Positions 57,986 to 64,000 of a stretch of 64,000 nucleotides of DNA are shown here, piece after piece. The notes beneath the pieces are model-generated. The model saw only the letters and a program-made list of their open reading frames with translations. It ran no database searches and was not told the origin of the DNA. Numbering within the stretch: the stretch's first letter is position 1; every line of letters begins with the position of its first letter. The DNA lies in assembly GCF_000516515.1 (NCBI RefSeq), contig NZ_KI911784.1, forward strand, positions 3,510,633 to 3,574,632. The letters run 5' to 3'. The position numbers were made by a program, and so were the translations under genes. This stretch comes from Chloroflexus sp. Y-396-1 (GTDB lineage Bacteria; Chloroflexota; Chloroflexia; Chloroflexales; Chloroflexaceae).

Positions 57986-59350
57986 TCAGGGGGTAGGTGG
58001 TAGGCTAAACTGGCGGCGGAGGGCGAGGCTAATCACCGTCATCAACCCCATTGCGCCAGTACAAGCCAGATAGGCAGTGGCTAGGTCGAAAGCATCGGCG
58101 ATGCTGGCCATAACGGCAACTGCAATCAACGTTCCGATACTGATAGAAATGTTAATCACACTTTGCGCTACACCCCGGTCGCCGGCGGCTACCTCTTCAA
58201 GTACCAGCGCACGCAGAGTACCACCAACGACGATGCCCAGGCCGCTACCCATAATCAATGTCGCCAGAATGAAAAGCCAGAACGGTGCTGCCGGTAGACT
58301 GAGGAGAGCGGTACCGATTGTCAGTTGACTGTAGCCGCTCAGCATCGCCAGCCGACCACCGATTCGCGGGAGCAAACGACCGGCAATGATGGAGGTGATC
58401 GAGGCCAGAAAGACCAGGGGTAACAGGAAGAAGCCAGCCTGACTGATCGGCACACCGAAATTGACCGCTACTGAGGTAATGAAAATGATGCTTCCCATTG
58501 CAATCCCAGAACCGGCGGCTAGAATATAGACAATCTGCAATTGTTGGTTGGTAAAGAGCCGCGGCGGCAAGAGTGGGTTTGCGGCGCGTTGCTCACGCCA
58601 CGCTAAGAGTGGTATCAGCAGCGCTATTAGCAGGAAGAGCCATGGCCAGATGGTAATGCCGAGTAAGCGGTCGAGCAGTTGATTGATGCCTAACGTTGTA
58701 CTGACCAAGATCAACACCAGTAGCAGCAACCCTTGCCAGTCGAAGATCGCATCGCGAGCCGTTTGTGGAGTAGTTGAGCGCGGTAAAGCACGCCAACCGA
58801 GGAAGATCACCACAGCAGCAACCGGCAAGTTTAGCAGGAAGATCCATTGCCAGTCGGCGATGGCTAGGATCAACGAGGCTAGAACAGGACCGACTAGAAA
58901 CGCCATTCCTGAAGTGGCCCCGATCAGTCCTAATGCCTTTGCTCGTTCGGCTGAGGGGAGAACATCGCCAATAACTGCACTGGCAGTAGGGGTAATACCG
59001 CCTGCGCAGATGCCCTGGAGCGCTCTTCCCACCAAGACCGTCATCAGGTCGTGGGAAAGAGCAATGATCAGTGAGCCGATGGCAAACCCAAACACATTCA
59101 ACAGATAGATATGCCGGCGTCCGTAGCGGTCACTCAGACTGGCCATCAATGTTGTACTGCTGAGCGAGCAGAGGGTGAAGATGATATTCACCAGTACAAC
59201 CTGGGTGTTATCAATCGCAAAGGCAGCTCGCAATGCCGGAATGATAGGACCGATGATTGCCGAGTCGAGTGCCGACATAAAGACACCGACAAACAGGACG
59301 GTCATAATCGCACGACGGGTATCGGTTTCAGGCACAGCCACCGAAGCCAT
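57986..59350 (-). CDS. MFS multidrug-type exporter
   Basis: The 454-residue protein has about 12-14 membrane helices. It contains VGVFMSALDSAIIGPIIPAL with motif D1-like residues and the motif A LSDRYGRRHIYLLNVFGFA. GATSGMAFLVGPVLASLI is motif C (antiporter signature, variant), which fits drug/H+ antiporters of the DHA2/DHA1 type. AAGGAGG precedes the ATG. It follows the M24 peptidase by 46 bases, so co-transcription is possible. Substrate unknown. Confidence 0.86.
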   Translation of the reverse strand: MASVAVPETDTRRAIMTVLFVGVFMSALDSAIIGPIIPALRAAFAIDNTQVVLVNIIFTLCSLSSTTLMASLSDRYGRRHIYLLNVFGFAIGSLIIALSHDLMTVLVGRALQGICAGGITPTASAVIGDVLPSAERAKALGLIGATSGMAFLVGPVLASLILAIADWQWIFLLNLPVAAVVIFLGWRALPRSTTPQTARDAIFDWQGLLLLVLILVSTTLGINQLLDRLLGITIWPWLFLLIALLIPLLAWREQRAANPLLPPRLFTNQQLQIVYILAAGSGIAMGSIIFITSVAVNFGVPISQAGFFLLPLVFLASITSIIAGRLLPRIGGRLAMLSGYSQLTIGTALLSLPAAPFWLFILATLIMGSGLGIVVGGTLRALVLEEVAAGDRGVAQSVINISISIGTLIAVAVMASIADAFDLATAYLACTGAMGLMTVISLALRRQFSLPPTP

Positions 59351-59396
59351 GAGACCTCCTTAGTTACAGATGTGTCGATTATGCTGCTCTCCAGGG

Positions 59397-60644
59397 TCAG
59401 ATAATATGCAAGCGGGTCTGCCGACCGTGCAGCCACTCAATTTTTCCACCAGCCAAGACGGCATCTTCCTCTAGCGCAATACGGACTGGTTGATCATCCC
59501 ATTCTGGTACCGCAGTAACGCTATTCAGTTCAATCGCATAAACCGTGTCATTGTAAAGAGGATAGTCACCGGCGCCGGGGACGCCTTCCTGCATATCCCA
59601 TAACCCGATTGTAGGGCCGGCTGCATGACCGTGATAGCCGAGCGGATGTGAGTAAATCGATGGTTGTAATCCAGCTTGAAGTGCCCGTGCGCGGGCCAGG
59701 GCCAGCACCTGATTCCCGGTACGTCCGACCTGCATTTCAGCCAACAACAGATCCTGCACCTGATTGGCCCTGGCTAATGCCGAGACCAGTCCATCCGGTG
59801 GGGACGTTTCGCCACGAGCTAATACGTAGGCGTGCTGCTGTTGATCGGTACACAGGCCAAGATGACAAAAACCGACATCGCAATGAAGCAAGTCACCGGG
59901 TAAGATACGGTTGCGTGTGGGAGGTTCGGTAAACGGCATCCCTCGCGCCTGAATGCTCACTGTCGGCTGGAACCAGGCCCGCAAGCCGGCTTCGTGCATT
60001 GTCTGACGCAGCCACCAGACAACATCGTCGGTTGTGGTAACGCCGGGCGTGATGACGGTGCGGGAAAAAGCGGTCGCGATCAGGCGATGTCCGAGCGCTA
60101 CCAGTTCAGGGTAGACTGCTAGTTCAGCCGGAATCCGTCGTTCAAGCCAGCCAATGACCAGCGACTCGGCGTGCACACAACGTTCGGCGTAGGTAGGGCC
60201 AAGCGCTATCAGCAAGCGTTCGTATTCGGCATGCGATAGACCGTCGGCGAACGCAAACGTTGGCGAGACGTTGATCCCAATTCGCTGTGGATTGTACTCA
60301 CCGACAATGCGTGTCAGGCAGGCATCTTGCGCTTCATGATCGGGATTCCAGACCTGGGTGTAGAGATCGCCGTAGCCATACCGGTCAAGGGTCAGTCGGT
60401 CAACGGTACCGTCAGCCCTGTGGGCAAAGATCAGGATAGTACGTCGCCGGGCATTCATTGCCGGTGCGGGGAGCAGGGTCATGATGACAGGGTCTTCATT
60501 GTATTCGCGGGCGACCACGATCCAGAAGTCTATTCCGCTCCGCGCCATGATTTCAGGTAATAGCGTAGTGAGACGTTCGGCAAGCCATTCGTTTTGTAGT
60601 TCGGCCTGAGCGCGCAGTGAGGATACAACTGGGCTGATTGTCAT
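59397..60644 (-). CDS. M24-family metallopeptidase (Xaa-Pro aminopeptidase-like)
   Basis: The protein has 415 residues. The C-terminal pita-bread domain has all five metal ligands: Asp in LHCDVGFCHLG, Asp in GLCTDQQQHAYV, His in IYSHPLGYHGHAAGP, Glu in VYAIELNSV and Glu in IALEEDAVLA. The N-terminal creatinase-like domain spans about residues 20-170. It should remove N-terminal residues from peptides, often before Pro, in the cytoplasm. The ATG at 60642-60644 has no Shine-Dalgarno; a TATAAT on the minus strand lies about 45 bases upstream. Confidence 0.87.
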   Translation of the reverse strand: MTISPVVSSLRAQAELQNEWLAERLTTLLPEIMARSGIDFWIVVAREYNEDPVIMTLLPAPAMNARRRTILIFAHRADGTVDRLTLDRYGYGDLYTQVWNPDHEAQDACLTRIVGEYNPQRIGINVSPTFAFADGLSHAEYERLLIALGPTYAERCVHAESLVIGWLERRIPAELAVYPELVALGHRLIATAFSRTVITPGVTTTDDVVWWLRQTMHEAGLRAWFQPTVSIQARGMPFTEPPTRNRILPGDLLHCDVGFCHLGLCTDQQQHAYVLARGETSPPDGLVSALARANQVQDLLLAEMQVGRTGNQVLALARARALQAGLQPSIYSHPLGYHGHAAGPTIGLWDMQEGVPGAGDYPLYNDTVYAIELNSVTAVPEWDDQPVRIALEEDAVLAGGKIEWLHGRQTRLHII

Positions 60645-60686
60645 ATGAATCAAAATCTGGATATGTCAGAAAATAACCTGTGAGTA

Positions 60687-63152
60687 TTATAACGCATGTG
60701 ATGACAAAGCGGTATTGATTGCTTGCGAGAGGGTATTCATGGTAAATGGTTTGGCCAGAAAAGAGACCTTGCCGGTGGCACGTAAATGGGCCGGCACTTC
60801 TTGCCGTGAGAATCCACTGGTGAGGATAATGCGTAGGGTTGAGAACTGTTTAAGTAAGGTATCAGCTAATTCATCACCGGTCATTCCGGGCATCGTAAGA
60901 TCGATCAGGGCCAACGTTATGCGCTCGCCATGCTCACGCATGATGGCGAGGGCTTCATCGCTGCTGCCGGCATCATACACGGTAAAGCCGAGACGGTGAA
61001 GCATCCGCTGCGCAACATGACGCACGGCTGGTTCATCATCTACCACTAATACCGTGCTATTGACGCCAACGTTTGTATTTGTTGTCTGAACTGGTGTCGA
61101 CTGCGATGGCGGCGACATCTCTTCTTGGGTAGGCGGTGAAGTTACAAGCGGCCAGTAGACGGTGAATGTCGTGCCCTGACCGGGAGCAGTGACAAGCTCG
61201 AGGGCGCCGCGATGAGCGCGCACAATACCGTTCACGGTTGCCAGACCAAGCCCTCGTCCGGTGAATTTCGTGCTAAAAAAGGGGTCAAAAATCCGTGCTT
61301 TTGTCGTTTCATCCATACCTTGGCCGGTATCCTGTACAGTTAGGGCTGCATACTGACCGGGTGGCTGATCGGCACCGATCTGCATGCTGCTTAACTCATG
61401 AGCACACAGTTCGCGCAGGCCGGTAGTTATCGTCACTACCCCTGAACCATTAATCGCTTCAGCGGCGTTGATGGCAAGGTTCATCAGAACCTGACGTACC
61501 TGAGCAATATTTGCCTCGATTGGCAATGGCGTGGTGGCCGGAACGAAAACGAGTTCGATGCGATGTGGAATCATACTCCGTAGGAGGTGTTCCATCTCTT
61601 CGACCGTTTGTTTCAGGTCGATACGCTGCATCTCAGGCTGGTGGCGACCGGTGTACGTCAGGAGATGATTGGTCAGTTCGGTTGCCCGAAGCGCAGCCTG
61701 TTCAATCTGTACCAGCAGGTTGTGCATTGGATGATCGGCAGGAGTTTCACTGAGGGCCAGCGAGACGTTGCCCAGAACACCTACCAACAAGTTATTAAAG
61801 TCGTGGGCAATGCCGCCAGCCATTGCTCCCAGACTCTCAAGACGTTGAGCTTCCCGCAACTGTTGTTCAATCCGTTGTCGTTCTAATTCGAGCTGACGTC
61901 GTTCGGTAACATCAAGCGCAACACCGGCAACACCGTAGATATTGCCGGCGTGGTCGAAGAGAGGGAACTTAATCGTGGTAAATGCCGTCAGTCCATCTGC
62001 TGTCCAGCGATCATCGTCGCGCTGAATCGAACGCCGACTTTCAATGACTTCCCGATCAAAAGCCCGGTAATACTCGGCAAGTGCTGGCGGGAACAGGTCT
62101 TCGTCAACCTTCCCGATCATATCTTGTGGACGGTAGCCAGCAAAACGGGCCAGCCGTTCATTCACAATCAAATAGCGTCCGGCCACATCTTTCACAAAGA
62201 TTAGGGCCGGTATCTGGTCGATGATGTCTTGTAACAATCGACGTCCCGCTTCGGCTTCTGCCTCGGCAGCACGTTGTGCTGAAAGATCTTCAATCAGGCG
62301 CGCCAGAAACGTAATCTGACCATTCGCGTCACGTATTGCGATGCAGGTCATACGTCCATAAACAATATGACCATCTTTATGCAGGTAACGCTTCTCGATA
62401 GTATAGCTGTCACGGGCGCCGTTCAGCAGCTCTTCCCACAGCGCCTGGTCAGCTTCACGATCATCTGGATGCGTGCGGTGTAGTATCCGCTTGCCAATCA
62501 GCTCCTCGCGTTCAAAACCGAGGATAGCGCTCATTGCCCGATTACAATCGAGAATCCGACCGCTCTCATCGATAGTGACGATGCCAAAACGGATCTGGTC
62601 AAACAGAGCAGCAAAGTGTTGCTCGCGTTCGCGTAATGTAGCCGCCAGACGTTGCTCTTCTTCGTGCATGCGCACCCAATCGGTAACGTCGCGATTGAGT
62701 TCGCCGATCAACACCAGGCGTTGCAGTGCATCGTAAATTGGGAAATAGGTCGTCTCTGACCAGAACTGTTGATCAATGACTCGCCCTGCAATGTTGGCTT
62801 CAGCAGTGTTGTAGAGCGTCGGTGGCATGGTTGTCACCCGACCACGACGTGCTGACTCAAAGGCGGCCACAAAGCCCTGTTTTTGGGCTACCGGATCGTT
62901 AAAGATGTTGTACCGTCCTACGACTTCATCAATCGGGGTTGCGACCAGTTGTGCATTCGCCTGATTCATTGCCACCGCCAACCCATCAGGCGCAAAGAGT
63001 ACCATTGGTAACGGTAATTGATGAAAAAGGGCATCGAACGGGATAGGATGTGTGGCCAAACTTACGGCGACTTGTGCCCGCAAGATGGAGAGTTGTTGAC
63101 GTAGGATGGCATTTTCGCGTTCGAGTGATCGCAATCGCTCGTGTATATCCAT
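60687..63152 (-). CDS. PAS hybrid histidine kinase with receiver domain
   Basis: An 821-residue cytoplasmic protein: a N-terminal coiled coil (LRSLERENAILRQQLSILRA), three PAS domains (about 40-160, 175-300 and 310-420; DESGRILDCNRAMSAILGFE in the second), then HisKA with phospho-His in GGIAHDFNNLLVGVLGNVSL. HATPase motifs are LMNLAINAAEAINGSG, VQDTGQGMDE and GRGLGLATVNG, followed by a C-terminal receiver (VLVVDDEPAVRHVAQRMLHR; Asp in LALIDLTMPGMTG). No membrane segment is seen. AAGGAGG stands before the ATG at 63150-63152. Signal unknown. Confidence 0.92.
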   Translation of the reverse strand: MDIHERLRSLERENAILRQQLSILRAQVAVSLATHPIPFDALFHQLPLPMVLFAPDGLAVAMNQANAQLVATPIDEVVGRYNIFNDPVAQKQGFVAAFESARRGRVTTMPPTLYNTAEANIAGRVIDQQFWSETTYFPIYDALQRLVLIGELNRDVTDWVRMHEEEQRLAATLREREQHFAALFDQIRFGIVTIDESGRILDCNRAMSAILGFEREELIGKRILHRTHPDDREADQALWEELLNGARDSYTIEKRYLHKDGHIVYGRMTCIAIRDANGQITFLARLIEDLSAQRAAEAEAEAGRRLLQDIIDQIPALIFVKDVAGRYLIVNERLARFAGYRPQDMIGKVDEDLFPPALAEYYRAFDREVIESRRSIQRDDDRWTADGLTAFTTIKFPLFDHAGNIYGVAGVALDVTERRQLELERQRIEQQLREAQRLESLGAMAGGIAHDFNNLLVGVLGNVSLALSETPADHPMHNLLVQIEQAALRATELTNHLLTYTGRHQPEMQRIDLKQTVEEMEHLLRSMIPHRIELVFVPATTPLPIEANIAQVRQVLMNLAINAAEAINGSGVVTITTGLRELCAHELSSMQIGADQPPGQYAALTVQDTGQGMDETTKARIFDPFFSTKFTGRGLGLATVNGIVRAHRGALELVTAPGQGTTFTVYWPLVTSPPTQEEMSPPSQSTPVQTTNTNVGVNSTVLVVDDEPAVRHVAQRMLHRLGFTVYDAGSSDEALAIMREHGERITLALIDLTMPGMTGDELADTLLKQFSTLRIILTSGFSRQEVPAHLRATGKVSFLAKPFTMNTLSQAINTALSSHAL

Positions 63153-63399
63153 TGAGAGCCTCCTTGAGCATTGCGCTGATCGTTTACACCGTAAGTTGAC
63201 CCTCGATAGGAACAACGACCGTATTTCAGCCTGATGTTGAGCTGGCCCCCTCACCTTTTCCTAGCCCCCGACCTCTCTAAGGCAAGGACGAGGGCATGGA
63301 GCTTGTCTGGCCCTGCACTGCGCACTTCTTCCTGATGAAGAGAACCGCAAGGCAGCGGAAGAGCCAGTAGTCTCTAGAACGTGTTTTTCGGACACACTG
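63153..63399. other. Short spacer upstream of the PAS kinase
   Basis: No gene or strong promoter was recognised. It contains GCCCCCTCACCTTTTCCTAG (63244 region), a weak echo of the GC-rich repeats, and the stop of the hydratase lies at its right edge. Confidence 0.4.
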
Positions 63400-64000
63400 C
63401 TAACGACCGCTGAACTGCGGCGGACGCTTTTCAATAAAGGCCTGCATCCCCTCTTTCTGGTCGGCACTGGCGAAGAGCAGGTAGAAGTTGCGTAACTCGA
63501 TAGCCAATCCTTCACGGACCGTCGTCTCGGCAGCGGCGCGCACCGCTTCTTTCGCCAGTTGAACAGCCAATGGTGGTTTGGCAGCGATAGTCTGGGCAAT
63601 GCGGCGGGCCTCATCAAGCAGGCTTTCCGGTGGACAGACCCGATTCACCAGGCCATGCGCCATCGCTTCCTGAGCGCTGATGGTAGCCCCGGTCAATACT
63701 AGTTCCATCGCTCGGTATGGGCCAAGAGCACGTGTCAGGCGTTGGGTGCCGCCGGCGCCGGGGATGATGCCTAGATTGATTTCCGGCTGACCAAATTGAG
63801 CCGTTTCACTGGCCAGGATGATGTCGCACATCATTGCTAGTTCGCATCCACCACCGAGGGCATAGCCGTTCACTGCTGCAATGACCGGTTTGCGGACTGC
63901 GGCAATGCGCGCCCAGCGGGCAATCATACCGCTGGTCAGCATATCAATGGGGGTGGCATTAGCCATCGCTTTAATATCGGCTCCGGCAGCAAAGGCACGT
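63400..64000 (-). CDS. Enoyl-CoA hydratase, 5' end outside window
   Basis: At least 199 residues of a crotonase-fold hydratase; the start is beyond the window edge. The first visible residues RAFAAGADIKAMANATPID match the usual motif with the CoA-binding AGADI. GYALGGGCELAMMCDIILA carries the oxyanion hole and the first catalytic Glu (GCEL). FGQPEINLGIIPGAGGTQRL carries the second (QPE). Both Glu are present, so hydratase activity is expected. The C-terminus (KEGMQAFIEKRPPQFSGR) is complete. It could serve fatty-acid oxidation or acyl-CoA steps of carbon metabolism. Confidence 0.9.
   Translation of the reverse strand, partial: RAFAAGADIKAMANATPIDMLTSGMIARWARIAAVRKPVIAAVNGYALGGGCELAMMCDIILASETAQFGQPEINLGIIPGAGGTQRLTRALGPYRAMELVLTGATISAQEAMAHGLVNRVCPPESLLDEARRIAQTIAAKPPLAVQLAKEAVRAAAETTVREGLAIELRNFYLLFASADQKEGMQAFIEKRPPQFSGR

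Overview
The window comes from a filamentous anoxygenic phototroph of the genus Chloroflexus. The strongest evidence is an intact csmA gene whose predicted mature chain is 51 residues long, as in the known Chloroflexus aurantiacus baseplate protein. It sits in one cluster with bchU, a BchG/BchK-type bacteriochlorophyll synthase, and three genes that fit csmM, csmN and csmP. From memory, the gene order agrees with the published C. aurantiacus csm numbering, but I could not check this. No tRNA, rRNA, CRISPR array, transposase or phage gene was seen.

Layout. (1) 1-5.3 kb: a truncated lipoprotein gene, then a minus-strand operon running from about 5.3 to 0.35 kb: NYN nuclease, methyltransferase, FolB, RibD-type reductase, MDR reductase, PTPS-family protein and a GT4 glycosyltransferase. 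It reads as pterin biosynthesis and possibly pterin glycoside formation. (2) 5.7-21.5 kb: mixed genes (DUF4097 membrane protein, alpha/beta hydrolase, PfkB kinase, KimA-type potassium importer, a giant secreted SBBP repeat protein, a broken YccF gene, an ABC-2 exporter, an HTH-LytM membrane protein). They are separated by repeat-rich intergenic DNA that includes a composite hairpin element with terminal inverted repeats. (3) 21.6-37.6 kb: the chlorosome island, 18 genes all on the minus strand and mostly tightly spaced, downstream of a consensus promoter at 37605-37633. (4) 38-46.3 kb: DUF4380-like protein, truncated haemoglobin, the rpmH-rnpA-yidC-jag set, a three-S1-domain protein and a fused AAA+/VWA metal chelatase subunit. 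(5) 46.7-51.7 kb: plus-strand mreB-mreC-mreD-PBP2 cell-shape operon. (6) 51.8-64 kb: a nucleotidyltransferase-like gene, a two-component system, an exopolysaccharide module (GT4, two Wzz-like proteins, CpsD-like ATPase), an MFS exporter, an M24 peptidase, a PAS hybrid kinase and the 3' part of an enoyl-CoA hydratase.

The part most worth following is the chlorosome island. Around CsmA it encodes two ArsA/Get3-type ATPases and a third that has lost its P-loop, two paralogous PH-like proteins, a zincin-type metalloprotein, a Trp-motif/YTP-repeat protein, three alpha/beta hydrolases, BchU, the bacteriochlorophyll synthase, the CsmM/CsmN pair, an NDH-2-type flavoprotein and an SRPBCC protein. Short basic motifs of the RRI type recur at the C-termini of several of these proteins and resemble the tail that is removed from pro-CsmA. 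I infer a dedicated system for delivering, trimming and assembling the proteins and lipids of the chlorosome envelope. The individual families are seen in the sequence; the joint function is inference.
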